From Desulfobacula sp. (lineage in GTDB: Bacteria; Desulfobacterota; Desulfobacteria; Desulfobacterales; Desulfobacteraceae), in the NCBI GenBank assembly GCA_013792075.1, contig VMSR01000105.1, positions 34,801 through 98,800 of the forward strand: a stretch of 64,000 bases of DNA. The letters run 5' to 3'. A program made the translations under genes and the position numbers. The notes under the pieces are model-generated. The model searched no databases, was not told the origin of the DNA, and was given only the letters and a program-made list of their open reading frames with translations. Positions 35,708-44,760 of the stretch are shown here, in pieces; the first letter of the stretch is position 1, and every line of letters begins with the position of its first letter.

Positions 35708-36265
35708 TCATGCCGGGCTCCGGCCATGTTGTCTGACATATTCGTATAATATAATTGAAGCAGCCACGCTCACATTCAGGCTCTGGGATTTGCCATATTG
35801 GGGGATGGTCAGGCGGTGTATTTCGGGAAACAGATCCGGATCAAAACTGATGCCGAATTCTTCATGGCCAAAGATAAAGGCGCTTTTTTCGGGCAGGGCC
35901 GACGCTGTCACAGGAGTTCCCTGTCCGGGTTCAAGGATATAGGGGACATATCCCCTGGCGACAATGTCCGCATAACAGGTGAAAAATTGGTCGTGGAAGA
36001 CCGTAGGAACCCATTTAAAGGCCCCCATGCCGGGCGCCGGGTCAAAAAAATCAATGCCCACCAAATGGATTTCCCGGCACCCGAAGGCCTCGGCACTCCT
36101 GAATATTTTCCCGATATTATAGGAGGGCTTGAGGTGGTCCAGCACAAGGATGCAGTCATGTATCCCGGGGACGGCCAAATAATTTTTGTTCCGCTGTCGC
36201 CGGAAACGTCTTTGGGCCATTTCCCGCTCGGCTTTCATCATTTGTCTTATTTTATGGGGTCCCAT
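35708..36265 (-). CDS. TrmH/SpoU family RNA 2'-O-methyltransferase
   Basis: 185 residues. SPOUT knot motifs: motif 1 LDHLKPSYNIGKIFRSAEAFG near 43, motif 2 FIFGHEEFGIS near 130, motif 3 IPQYGKSQSLNVSVAASIILYEYV near 155. It uses SAM to methylate a ribose in tRNA or rRNA; the exact target (TrmL/TrmH/RlmB type) is not clear. It is convergent with the SpmA-SpmB-type gene, with a one-base gap. AAAAGGA precedes the ATG. Confidence 0.9.
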   Translation of the reverse strand: MGPHKIRQMMKAEREMAQRRFRRQRNKNYLAVPGIHDCILVLDHLKPSYNIGKIFRSAEAFGCREIHLVGIDFFDPAPGMGAFKWVPTVFHDQFFTCYADIVARGYVPYILEPGQGTPVTASALPEKSAFIFGHEEFGISFDPDLFPEIHRLTIPQYGKSQSLNVSVAASIILYEYVRQHGRSPA

Positions 36266-36501
36266 GGGATTCCTTTTTGTAACGATTCACAGGTCATAGC
36301 CTTTGGTCACCCTTAGGCAGGGAAACGCTTAAGCCATAAGCGTCTGATATACAAGATCGGCGGGAAAATTGCAAAAAATATGAACCCTCTTTATTAAGAA
36401 GTGTTTTCTCTATGCAAGGGGCGCCCCTTGCCCCGAAACGGATAAATCGGTATACTGGCCAAAACAAAAAGAAAGGCTATTCCCAAGAAAAGGAGTTAAG
36501 A

Positions 36502-36798
36502 ATGAAGGTCATCATTGATTTGTGCGTGGTTCCCCTGGGTGTTGGGGTCTCTGTTTCCAAGTATGTGGCAGTCTGCCAGAAAATTATTCAGAAAGCCGGT
36601 CTCACATCTGAACTCCATGCCTACGGCACCAACATCGAGGGGGAGTGGGACGCCGTGTTTGATGTGGTAAAACAATGCCATGAACAAATCCATGGCATGG
36701 GTGCTCCAAGGATCACCACCACCATCAAGGCCGGCACCCGCATTGACCGGGAGCAGACCATGGCCGACAAGGTTAAAAGTGTTAAGGAAAAAGTATAG
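36502..36798 (+). CDS. MTH1187-type thiamine-binding protein
   Basis: 98 residues from the ATG at 36502, which has AAAAGGAG eight bases upstream. It matches the DUF77/MTH1187 family: VIIDLCVVPLGVGVSVSKYVA, then LHAYGTNIEGEWDAVFDVVKQCHEQIHGMGAPRITTTIKAGTRID. Family members bind thiamine or a related ligand through a ferredoxin-like fold and are often found in thiamine regulons. Here no riboswitch precedes it. The function in the cell is unproven. Confidence 0.9.
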   Translation: MKVIIDLCVVPLGVGVSVSKYVAVCQKIIQKAGLTSELHAYGTNIEGEWDAVFDVVKQCHEQIHGMGAPRITTTIKAGTRIDREQTMADKVKSVKEKV

Positions 36799-36851
36799 GC
36801 GGTCCGGGCGGCCGGTCATTGGGAGACAATGGCGCTAGGATTTGCCTGTCT

Positions 36852-37292
36852 TTAACTGCCCGGGCCGGGGGAAATTTTTAACACCGCCATGGTCAGGCGT
36901 GAAACGCAGATCAGCTCGTTTTTTTCATTTTCAACACAAATGTCCCAGACCTGGGTGGTTCTTCCCAGGTGGACCGGTCTGGCCGTGCCTGTTACCGATC
37001 CGTTTGATATGGATTTCAGGTGGTTGGCCTTGACCTCCAGGCCCACACTATAACAGGAATCGTCCAGGGTCATATAGGAGGCTGCACTGCCAAGGGTTTC
37101 GGCCAGAACCACCGATGCGCCGCCGTGGAGGATTCCCATGGGCTGCACGGTTCTTTTGTCAACCGGCATGGTTGCGCTCAGGAAATTCTCTCCTTTTTCC
37201 AGAAATTTTATGTCCAGATGGCCCACAATGGATGCTTCCCTGAAGCGGTTCAGATCCTCTATTTGAAATTCTTTTTTCCAGATATGTGTCAT
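36852..37292 (-). CDS. PaaI-type hotdog thioesterase
   Basis: 146 residues. Hotdog-fold signature PMGILHGGASVVLAETLGSAA (the HGG turn and the acidic catalytic residue), with the central helix and VGLEVKANHLKSISNGSVTGTARPVHLGRTTQVWDICVEN typical of the PaaI/YbdB group. It likely hydrolyses an acyl-CoA such as a hydroxybenzoyl- or phenylacetyl-type thioester, substrate unknown. Its ATG overlaps the DHH gene stop by 4 bases (ATGA), so the two are co-translated. Confidence 0.9.
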   Translation of the reverse strand: MTHIWKKEFQIEDLNRFREASIVGHLDIKFLEKGENFLSATMPVDKRTVQPMGILHGGASVVLAETLGSAASYMTLDDSCYSVGLEVKANHLKSISNGSVTGTARPVHLGRTTQVWDICVENEKNELICVSRLTMAVLKISPGPGS

Positions 37293-38188
37293 TTTTCTTC
37301 CCGGTTGGCTCTCATGATATCCAGTATTTGATCTATTTTTTCCTGGGCAATTGCCGTTTCAAGGGTACAGCCGCCGGCACCGGCATGGCCGCCGCCGCCG
37401 AACCGGGCCAGCAGATTGCCGATGTTGACCCGGCACCCTTGGTTAAAAATACTGCGGCCGATACTGAGCAGCACCTTGGACTTATCCGGTCCCAGGTATC
37501 GTATTTTAACACTGGCAATGGTGTCCGGGAACAGGGAATAGGTCAGAAAGCGGTTGCCCGAAGGAACATTGTCAAGGGATCGAAAATCGGTGACGGAAAT
37601 ATTTTCCATGATCGTGGTGTGGGAATGTAAAAAACGGCTGAATTCGGCATTTTCCCGGATCACGCCATTGCAGCGGTCTTGCACTTGGGGATCCTCAAGA
37701 ATGCTACCAATGGTCTGTTTTCCCAGCATAAAGACCAGCTTGTTCCAATAGGCATGGTCACTTTCCCCCCGGTTTTGGATGGTCATGGACAAAAGAAGGT
37801 AGGGGTGGTTTTCCGGAAATTGCACCTGCTCTTTTGTCAGATCTGCTGAATCAATCATATCCGTATGCGCAATCAGCTCATCAAACCGGCCTGCAAATTT
37901 TCCCTGCTGCCGATAATGGTGAAAAATAACGCCGGCAGCAGACGGGGCGATGCCAAAGGCGCCTTTGACTTCTTTGCCCGGCTGGTTGGAGACATGGTGG
38001 TCAAACCAGAGGGAACACCTGGGGTCATAGGGAAGATTGGCAATGATATCCCCTGTTTTGATGATGGCTGTTTTGTTCTGGATGTCACTGGGTTCAACCC
38101 AGTAGATATCTGAATCAATGGTTTCAGCCTCATGGAGAAGAACGGCACAGACAATGCCGTCAAAATCCGGTCTTGTTACTATTCTCAT
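37289..38188 (-). CDS. DHH family phosphoesterase
   Basis: 299 residues. Metal motifs of the DHH/DHHA1 family: RPDFDGIVCAVLLHE (D-x-D near residues 8-10), SLWFDHHVSNQ near 60, and the substrate-binding GGGGHAGAGG near 268. Related to nano-RNase NrnA/c-di-AMP phosphodiesterases and exopolyphosphatases; the substrate cannot be fixed from sequence. It overlaps the downstream thioesterase by 4 bases. Start ATG with GGGTAA before it. Confidence 0.88.
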   Translation of the reverse strand: MRIVTRPDFDGIVCAVLLHEAETIDSDIYWVEPSDIQNKTAIIKTGDIIANLPYDPRCSLWFDHHVSNQPGKEVKGAFGIAPSAAGVIFHHYRQQGKFAGRFDELIAHTDMIDSADLTKEQVQFPENHPYLLLSMTIQNRGESDHAYWNKLVFMLGKQTIGSILEDPQVQDRCNGVIRENAEFSRFLHSHTTIMENISVTDFRSLDNVPSGNRFLTYSLFPDTIASVKIRYLGPDKSKVLLSIGRSIFNQGCRVNIGNLLARFGGGGHAGAGGCTLETAIAQEKIDQILDIMRANREEK

Positions 38189-38473
38189 GTATTACCCTTA
38201 AATATGGTGGGTTGATGGAAACCTGCTGGAAAAAAGGTTCTGTTGGATCTGTTGGATACCCTTTTATTGATGAACCATATGATAAAACATAAGCGTAAAT
38301 TTTTCAAGATTGTTTTTACAGGAGGCTTGGGAGGAGGTGTTCGGCACCAAGTCACTGAAGCATTAATTTTAAAGGTTTCCCCTTGACCCGGCCGGGGTTT
38401 TTGTGGTCTATATGGATGCAATCCTGTTCTGTCGGTCTCTTTCTTTTCATAGGGTTTTTAGGAAATAGGGGCA

Positions 38474-40771
38474 ATGAAAAAACTGAATCTTCATATAATA
38501 GAAAAAGAATTTTTCAACCGGGGAAACCCCTGGAAAAAACTGTTGGCCATCTCCCTTGATCTGCTTGGTGCCAAACAGAGCGGGATTTTATACGGTACCA
38601 ATGAAACCCGGATCAAATTTTTACCCACCAATATGTGGGACCGCGGGATCCTGAACAAATTGAACGGAAAAGGTGTTAGCGGTTTCTTTCTAAGGCTTTT
38701 TGGCACTTACATTGTGGCGGCAAGGAAATTGAGTCCTGTCCTTTTTTATAAGACGGCACCGGGTGGGGAACGCCAGGAGAATGATGGCATTATCGCCTAT
38801 GTGTTGAGAAATTGCGCAGATTATTACAAAAAAGGAATCAGTGTTATTATCTGTCCGGATACGGGGCGGTTTGTCCGTGAAACAACAGGTATCAACGGAT
38901 ATCATTATATCCCCTTTTTCATTTATGACGGTATCCGGATGAATCGGCCGGAAAAAGGAATTAAGGTGGATACCCGGATTGTAAAACATTTTAAGTCGAG
39001 CAATTCCATTTATATCATCCTGCCGGATTACGGCATCCTTGTTCTCAATACGGCGGATATCGCCCTGCTTGAGACCCGAGACAATCGGTTTGTCAGGGAA
39101 AAAGAACTCAGGAAACGCCTTGACCTGCTCATCAAACTGGTTGAAACCTCTTCCCTTAAGTATCTTGGACAATTAAAGGGCAAAAAAGGAGCTGAACTCC
39201 TTTGGCGGAAGGAGGCCCATCTGCGCAAGGCCTATTTTGATCTGGCCGAAAATGAGAGAAAGTTCAGGGATCTCTATGAACATGCCCCCATTGCCTATTT
39301 TTCCCTGGACCCTGGCGGAAATATTATCCGGTGCAACCTGGAGTCCTGTCTGTTGCTGGGATACGATAAGCCTGAATTAATCGGGAAAAATGGTCAACCC
39401 CTGTTTGTCAATCAGGAAGACGAGGATCTCAATTTCCATTCAATCTTGCAGGCCCTTGAAAAAGGGGGCAATGTCAAAGACATGGAACTTGACATGGTCC
39501 GAAAAAACAAAGAGAAGGTCTGGGTAAGTCTTTCCATTGATGCCATCCGAGATAAAAAAGATAAGATTGTGGAGATTCGGGCCATGGCAATGGATATTTC
39601 CCGGAGAAAGACCTTGGAAAGGCAATTGTTCCATGCCCAGAAAATGGAAGCAATCGGCACCCTTGCCCGGGGCATTGCCCATGATTTTAATAATGTGCTG
39701 TCCCCCATCTCCGGTTATGCCCAGATGTTGCTCATGGATACCGAGAATAGGGGAACGGAAAAAGAACACATCCGTATTATTCTCGAATGTGCCAGGCATG
39801 CCAAGGATCTGGTCAACCAGATCCTTACCTTCAGCCGCCAGAAGGAACATAAGCGGGTCCTTGTAAAGGCCCATAGTATGGTGGATGACGCCATGGGCCT
39901 TGCCGGGGCTTTTCTGCCGTCCTCCATACGTGTCAATATCACTGTGGAAAAAGAGTGCGGGTATATCATGGCAGACCCCATCCAGATGAACCAATTGGTT
40001 ATGAATCTTGTGACAAATGCCTTTCATTCCATGGAAGAAAAGGGCGGGGTCCTGGACGTCTCCCTGGTAAGGGTCCAGATTCGCCCGTCGACCCCGGGGA
40101 AAGAGGGCATAAAACCCGGTCCCTATGTTTGCTTGTCCGTGGAAGATAACGGCCACGGCATTGACGAGGAGATCATCCCCAATATATTTGAACCCTATTT
40201 TTCCACCAAGGAAGAGGGAAAGGGTTCCGGCATTGGGCTCTCGGTTGTGCATGGTATCGTTGAAAGCCATGGGGGCTATATCCGGGTTGACAGCCACAAG
40301 GGCCGTGGGACCAAGTTTGCCGTCTATTTCCCGGTCTGCCGGCATCGGGGGGATGCCTGGGAAGAGATCCGCTCAAACCTGAGTGTGGAACCGGGAACGG
40401 AGCATGTTTTGCTTGTGGATGATGATGAAAAGGTTGCCATCATGCACACCCACATGCTTGAAAGGCTGGGGTATGGCGTCACCTGCTTTACCGACAGCCT
40501 GAAGGCCTTGTCCGCGTATTCCCAAAATCCCAAAGGCTTTGATGTGGTCATTACCGATTTGACCATGCCGGAGTTAAGCGGATTTGACCTGGCAAAGAAA
40601 ATTTGTGAAATCAATCCCGATCTGCCGGTTATTCTGTGTACCGGCCTGGGAGACTCTATCGACAAACACCAGGAGGATGCCTCCCGGATCAAGGGGTTTT
40701 TAAGCAAACCAGTGGAAATTAAGGCATTATCAGTCACCCTCAGAAGCATTCTGGATACCCATTCTGCCTGA
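38474..40771 (+). CDS. Hybrid sensor histidine kinase, N-terminal sensor-PAS-HisKA-HATPase-REC
   Basis: 765 residues, no transmembrane segments, so cytosolic. Residues about 15-225 form an unassigned sensor with GAF-like flavour ([22 protein letters not shown]). A PAS domain follows ([23 protein letters not shown], about 270-385), then HisKA with the acceptor in [21 protein letters not shown], HATPase with DNGHGI and [18 protein letters not shown], and a receiver at about 645-760 (VDDDE, Asp in [10 protein letters not shown], Lys in LSKP). It belongs to another kinase group than the two membrane hybrids in this window. No partner gene is adjacent. Confidence 0.9.
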   Translation: MKKLNLHIIEKEFFNRGNPWKKLLAISLDLLGAKQSGILYGTNETRIKFLPTNMWDRGILNKLNGKGVSGFFLRLFGTYIVAARKLSPVLFYKTAPGGERQENDGIIAYVLRNCADYYKKGISVIICPDTGRFVRETTGINGYHYIPFFIYDGIRMNRPEKGIKVDTRIVKHFKSSNSIYIILPDYGILVLNTADIALLETRDNRFVREKELRKRLDLLIKLVETSSLKYLGQLKGKKGAELLWRKEAHLRKAYFDLAENERKFRDLYEHAPIAYFSLDPGGNIIRCNLESCLLLGYDKPELIGKNGQPLFVNQEDEDLNFHSILQALEKGGNVKDMELDMVRKNKEKVWVSLSIDAIRDKKDKIVEIRAMAMDISRRKTLERQLFHAQKMEAIGTLARGIAHDFNNVLSPISGYAQMLLMDTENRGTEKEHIRIILECARHAKDLVNQILTFSRQKEHKRVLVKAHSMVDDAMGLAGAFLPSSIRVNITVEKECGYIMADPIQMNQLVMNLVTNAFHSMEEKGGVLDVSLVRVQIRPSTPGKEGIKPGPYVCLSVEDNGHGIDEEIIPNIFEPYFSTKEEGKGSGIGLSVVHGIVESHGGYIRVDSHKGRGTKFAVYFPVCRHRGDAWEEIRSNLSVEPGTEHVLLVDDDEKVAIMHTHMLERLGYGVTCFTDSLKALSAYSQNPKGFDVVITDLTMPELSGFDLAKKICEINPDLPVILCTGLGDSIDKHQEDASRIKGFLSKPVEIKALSVTLRSILDTHSA

Positions 40772-40793
40772 ACCGATTTTGGGGTGCTGCTTT

Positions 40794-41618
40794 TTAAGGC
40801 ATTCTGGCGATGATATCCCCGAGAAGACAATTGATTTTGGGCGATGCCCTTTTCGCCGTATCCACTACCGCTTCCAGGGTGGTCGGCTCCGGGGCATCGG
40901 GATCATTGATATTGGTAATCAGGGAAAGTCCCAGTATTTTCATACCTGCATGGACCCCGGCAATGGCTTCCATGATGGTGGAAAAACCAACGGCATCAGC
41001 GCCGATGGCCTTTAAAAACCGTGTTTCCCCAGGTGTTTCCAGGCTGGGGCCCAACAGTCCTGTGTAGATCCCTTCCCTGAGGGCAATCCCATTGGCAGCG
41101 GCTGCCTGCCGGGCAAGCGCCATGAGATGCGGATCATAGACCCGGGTCATGTCCGGGAACCGGATCCCCCAGGCAGGTTCTTCCGGACCTGCCAGGGGAT
41201 TTTTCCCGGTCAGGTTGATGTGGTCCCGGATGAGCATGATATCGCCGGCAGAATAGTTTAGGTTAATTCCGCCGGCAGCATTGCTTAAGATAAGGGTCCG
41301 GATATTCAATTCTTGCATCAGCCTGACAGGAAAACTTACCTGGCGCGGGGTATAGCCTTCATAGAGGTGAAACCGTCCCTGCATGACCAGGATGGTTCTG
41401 TTGGCAAGGGTGCCGTATACCAGGGAGCCCCTGTGACTTTCAACCGTGGTCCGGGGAAAATTGGGAAGGTTTTTGTAGTCCATTTCCCAAATGACATCCA
41501 GGGAGGTCAGGGTCTCCGAAAGGCCGGTGCCGGTTAAAAAACCGATATCCACGGATGTTTTCAGGTGGGGTTTTATAAAGGCACTGGTCTCAATTACCTG
41601 TTGCCGGGTTACATCCAT
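40794..41618 (-). CDS. Purine nucleoside phosphorylase (6-oxopurine type)
   Basis: 274 residues. Family motifs: GFLTGTGL, VMQGRFHLYEGYT, LILSNAAGGINLNYSAGDIMLIRDHINLTG and VGFSTIMEAIAGVHAGMKILGLSLITNIND. The base-specificity Asn in ITN (Asp in MTA phosphorylases) points to hypoxanthine/guanine nucleosides, so it should not substitute for an mtnP in the mtnA pathway. It cleaves nucleosides with phosphate in purine salvage. Single gene, SD AAGGA. Ends in TAA and converges with the hybrid kinase. Confidence 0.88.
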   Translation of the reverse strand: MDVTRQQVIETSAFIKPHLKTSVDIGFLTGTGLSETLTSLDVIWEMDYKNLPNFPRTTVESHRGSLVYGTLANRTILVMQGRFHLYEGYTPRQVSFPVRLMQELNIRTLILSNAAGGINLNYSAGDIMLIRDHINLTGKNPLAGPEEPAWGIRFPDMTRVYDPHLMALARQAAAANGIALREGIYTGLLGPSLETPGETRFLKAIGADAVGFSTIMEAIAGVHAGMKILGLSLITNINDPDAPEPTTLEAVVDTAKRASPKINCLLGDIIARMP

Positions 41619-41694
41619 ATTTTTATCCTTAAATACGATTTAAATCAGATAGACTGGCATCTATCAGGTTTCTTGTGCAAAGGAAATAAAAAAA

Positions 41695-42864
41695 TCAACC
41701 CTTTTTTGTGGCGAATTCGGCAATCTCCGATATTGCCTGTATGGCATGGGCAACATGTGCCTGGGTGTTAAAGGGGCCAAACCCCATGCGCACAGTGCCG
41801 TGAAGTTTGTCGGTTCCGATTTGTTCATGGACCAAAGGAGCGCATTGCAGGCCGGCCCGGCAGGCAATATTATAGTCCCCGTCCAGCAGGGTGGCGGTAT
41901 TGACGGCTTCGAATCCCTGGATATTAAAACTCAATACGCCGATATGGTCGGTCAGGTCATCGGCACAATAGGTAACAACGTTCTTGATTTTTTTCAGGCC
42001 GTTTCTGAGCTGCTCGGTCAAGGCCATTTCATGGTGGTGGATTTTGTCAATCCCCTGGTCCAGAACCCAATTGACCCCGGCATAAAGCCCGGCGATTCCC
42101 AGCAGATTCAGGGTCCCGTATTCAAGTCTATGGGGATATTCCTCAAGATGGTGGCGCTGGGCGGACTTGACACCGGTTCCGCCGGCCCTGGTATGCTTTA
42201 TGGTCACCCCTTCTTTGACATAAAGTCCGCCGATACCGGTGGGGCCCATAAGGGATTTGTGTCCGGTAAAGGCAATGACATCAATATTCATTTTTTCAAT
42301 ATCAAGGGCAAGTTTCCCGGCTGTCTGGGAGGCATCCACCAGAAATGTCACGCCCCTTTCCCGGCAGAGCTTGCCGATCTCTTTTATGGGCTGGACCGTT
42401 CCAATGACATTGGAGCCGTGGTTGACCACCACCAGGCGGGTATTGGGCTTAAATTTTGACACAAAATCAGCTGGATCCACAAAGCCATTTTCATCAAAGG
42501 GAAGATGGTCAACTTCAACCCCGTAGTAAATGGACATGTGATAGAGGGGGCGCAGAACCGCATTGTGTTCAAGGCAGGTGGTGATCACATGGTCGCCGGG
42601 AGAGAGAAGGCCATTGATGGCCAGGTTAAGGGCATCGGTGGAATTGGCAGAAAAAATAAGCCGACTGGGGTCTTTGCCGTTAAAATAGGCGGCCATGGTT
42701 TTCCGGGTATTTTCAACAAGATTGCCTGCCTCAATGGAAAGATCATATCCGGAACGGCCTGGGCTGACGCCGGTATTCCGGTAAAATTTGTCCATGAACG
42801 CGTACACTGCTTCGGGTTTTGGAAATGAGGTGGCCCCATTGTCCAGGTAAATAAGATCTTCCAT
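41695..42864 (-). CDS. Cysteine desulfurase-like aminotransferase class V
   Basis: 389 residues. PLP enzyme of the SufS/CsdA group: YLDNGATSFPKPEAVYAFMD at the start, ANSTDALNLAINGL, VDASQTAGKLALDIEKM, and the Schiff-base Lys in FTGHKSLMGPTGIGGLY. An ACRAGLQCAP loop near residue 336 has the Cys expected to carry persulfide. It probably mobilises sulfur from cysteine, for Fe-S clusters or thiamine sulfur; no suf or isc scaffold is adjacent. GGAG precedes the ATG. Promoter at 42926-42954. Confidence 0.88.
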   Translation of the reverse strand: MEDLIYLDNGATSFPKPEAVYAFMDKFYRNTGVSPGRSGYDLSIEAGNLVENTRKTMAAYFNGKDPSRLIFSANSTDALNLAINGLLSPGDHVITTCLEHNAVLRPLYHMSIYYGVEVDHLPFDENGFVDPADFVSKFKPNTRLVVVNHGSNVIGTVQPIKEIGKLCRERGVTFLVDASQTAGKLALDIEKMNIDVIAFTGHKSLMGPTGIGGLYVKEGVTIKHTRAGGTGVKSAQRHHLEEYPHRLEYGTLNLLGIAGLYAGVNWVLDQGIDKIHHHEMALTEQLRNGLKKIKNVVTYCADDLTDHIGVLSFNIQGFEAVNTATLLDGDYNIACRAGLQCAPLVHEQIGTDKLHGTVRMGFGPFNTQAHVAHAIQAISEIAEFATKKG

Positions 42865-42925
42865 CCGCGGGCTCCAATTTGTATTTTTGTATAAACTAAA
42901 TCCATGTAGTATCTATTGTGTATTT

Positions 42926-42954
42926 ATTTTAAATTTAAAACACATACATGTCAA
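42926..42954 (-). promoter_or_regulatory. Near-consensus sigma-70 promoter for the cysteine desulfurase-like gene
   Basis: On the minus strand: TTGACA at 42954-42949, a 17-base spacer and TAAAAT at 42931-42926. The start is predicted near 42919, with a leader of about 55 bases. A GTATAC half-site lies just upstream of the -35 element, next to the GntR gene's 3' region. Confidence 0.6.
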
Positions 42955-43089
42955 GGTATACTATAATATTTCCAGAGCCGGCGTGGATGGCCTGCAAAAT
43001 TTGACAGATATGTCAGGAGAATTAAGATCGGGATCGGCAAAACGGATTTGGGCGCAAATTTGGATGGCGTGGCGTTGGTGAGCAAAGGG

Positions 43090-43104
43090 AAGCGAGACTC
43101 GCTT
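43090..43104. terminator. Short hairpin after the GntR gene
   Basis: AAGCGAG-A-CTCGCTT, perfect seven-base arms with a one-base centre, about 15 bases after the GntR stop on the minus strand. A short pyrimidine run follows, so it is a weak terminator candidate. Confidence 0.35.
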
Positions 43105-43120
43105 GGCTGTTAACCCCTTT

Positions 43121-43750
43121 TTACCGAGTTCCCATGATCTGGGCAACCGAGTTTCGAATGTGGCGGGCGGTGCATTCCCGGATCTGGGGTTCGTTTTTTG
43201 AGCAAATAGCCTCAATCAGCTCAAGGGGTTCCGTGAAGAAGATTTTGTGATCAATCTGGCGGGGGATGGAAAGCCAGAACCGCAGATAGTGACTCAGGAT
43301 ACGTTCCAGAATTTTGGCCAGGTGGATGTTTTTGGCAACCCGGAAGATAAAGTGGTGGATGGTAAAATCAAAATCCACAATACTCTGGTTACTGCTGGAT
43401 TCGGTAAAGGTATTGATTTTTTCCCGGATTGCCCCAAGTGCAACTATCTCCTCCGGGGTCACCCGTTCCATTGCCCAGATATTGGCCTGGACTTCCATGA
43501 CCATTCGGATCTCTGTTATTTCCCGGATTCTTTCAAGGCTTAAAGGGGTAACGATGAAATGGGAACCATGGCGTTTGATCCATTCTTCGGATTCAAGGGA
43601 AATTAATACTTCTTTAATGGGCGTCCGGCTCACGTTAAATTCATTGGCCAGGTCACTCAAATTTAACACGCTTTCAGGTGCCAGTTCCAGGTGGATAATT
43701 TTTTTCCGCAAGGCCGCATAAATCTGGCCGGGGTCTATTTGTTTTGCCAT
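43121..43750 (-). CDS. GntR family (FCD-type) transcriptional regulator
   Basis: 209 residues. Winged HTH at 10-75 (YAALRKKIIHLELAPESVLNLSDLANEFNVSRTPIKEVLISLESEEWIKRH) with the SRTPI motif of GntR proteins. The C-terminal all-helical FCD domain begins near 85 (LERIREITEIRMVMEVQAN) with a conserved D in VDFDFTIHHFIF that usually binds a metal and a carboxylate ligand. Target genes are not clear: the nearest downstream gene is the cysteine desulfurase-like gene on the same strand. AGGGA stands before the ATG. Confidence 0.88.
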   Translation of the reverse strand: MAKQIDPGQIYAALRKKIIHLELAPESVLNLSDLANEFNVSRTPIKEVLISLESEEWIKRHGSHFIVTPLSLERIREITEIRMVMEVQANIWAMERVTPEEIVALGAIREKINTFTESSSNQSIVDFDFTIHHFIFRVAKNIHLAKILERILSHYLRFWLSIPRQIDHKIFFTEPLELIEAICSKNEPQIRECTARHIRNSVAQIMGTR

Positions 43751-44061
43751 ACGTATTCCCTGTGTGGGTAAATTTAATTTGTATCCATGGTAGATTCATT
43801 TGTCTTTAATGTCAAGACAGCACCCCAATGACCGAAGGGCCAACGCCTGTAATTTATAGAGGTATTGTTGTCCATGATACCTGCAACCCGCCCCCTGGCC
43901 TATCCAGCGACAGAAAGGCACACCGACCGGAACGGGTATAAGGCTGGTTATTAAAAAGTTAGATGCGATTGCCCTGCCAATGACTGGCCGAAGATGTAAA
44001 CTCAGGTTAAGAAGATGGGATAAAAAAATGAATCCACTGGTTTAATGAACCGGGGTTTTGT
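43751..44061. other. 311-base divergent intergenic region
   Basis: Between the GntR gene (minus) and the YigZ-type gene (plus). I see no gene, tRNA or repeat in it, and no clear paired promoter. A short inverted pair GGTAT/ATACC around 43861-43881 is weak and unassigned. Confidence 0.6.
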
Positions 44062-44760
44062 ATGATATCCAAAATGAATGAGCACAGTATTCAGATGTCC
44101 GAGACCAAGGCAGGGTATGAAATGAGCGGGAAAAAATATTATTATTCAGTGGGCAAGGCTGTAACAGACCCTGCCCGCAGTGCCCGGATTAAAATCAAGC
44201 GGTCTGTATTCACCTGTTCCCTTGCCTTTGTGTCCTCAATCGAGGAGGCAAAGGCGTTTATTACAAAAATCTCAAAGGAGAATAAAACCGCTACCCATAA
44301 TTGCTGGGCCTATATCGTGGGCGAACAGGGGGAAACCCGTCATTGTTCAGATGCAGGAGAGCCCGGGGGGACCGCCGGAAAACCCATGCTCAATGCATTG
44401 TTCAGCCGTGATATGACCCAGATTGCTGCCGTGGTGACCCGACACTATGGCGGGGTAAAACTGGGGATACGCGGACTGATCCAGGCCTATTCAGAAGCCG
44501 TGAACATGACCCTTGACCTCAATCCCCTGGTCAAATTGATAAAAACCGTGAAAATTTGTGTTAAAATATCCTATGGTCAGAACGACACATTTTTAAATCA
44601 GATACGCAGGTTCCAGGCAGTGATACACCACACCGAGTATGCACAAGCGGTTCGCCATGAGATCGAGGTGGAAAACGACCATTTTTCGGAACTTGAATGC
44701 GTTCTTTCAGAATATCAGGACCAGGGGAAATTATGGTTCAATGTCCAGGCCCAGGGTTAA
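44062..44760 (+). CDS. YigZ/IMPACT family protein
   Basis: 232 residues; the start is uncertain because no SD is seen before either of the two first ATGs. It has the UPF0029 N-terminal domain: KIKRSVFTCSLAFVSSIEEAKAFITKISKENKTATHNCWAYIVG, then DAGEPGGTAGKPMLNALF and VVTRHYGGVKLGIRGLIQAYSEA, which are hallmark motifs. A short RNA-binding-like C-terminal domain follows. The family is linked to translation (IMPACT in eukaryotes), but the bacterial role is unclear. It overlaps the convergent FapA-type gene by 4 bases. Confidence 0.88.
   Translation: MISKMNEHSIQMSETKAGYEMSGKKYYYSVGKAVTDPARSARIKIKRSVFTCSLAFVSSIEEAKAFITKISKENKTATHNCWAYIVGEQGETRHCSDAGEPGGTAGKPMLNALFSRDMTQIAAVVTRHYGGVKLGIRGLIQAYSEAVNMTLDLNPLVKLIKTVKICVKISYGQNDTFLNQIRRFQAVIHHTEYAQAVRHEIEVENDHFSELECVLSEYQDQGKLWFNVQAQG

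Noticed and set aside
42887..43081. 64-residue plus-strand frame upstream of the cysteine desulfurase-like gene
   Set aside because: Runs across the promoter and is unlike any protein.
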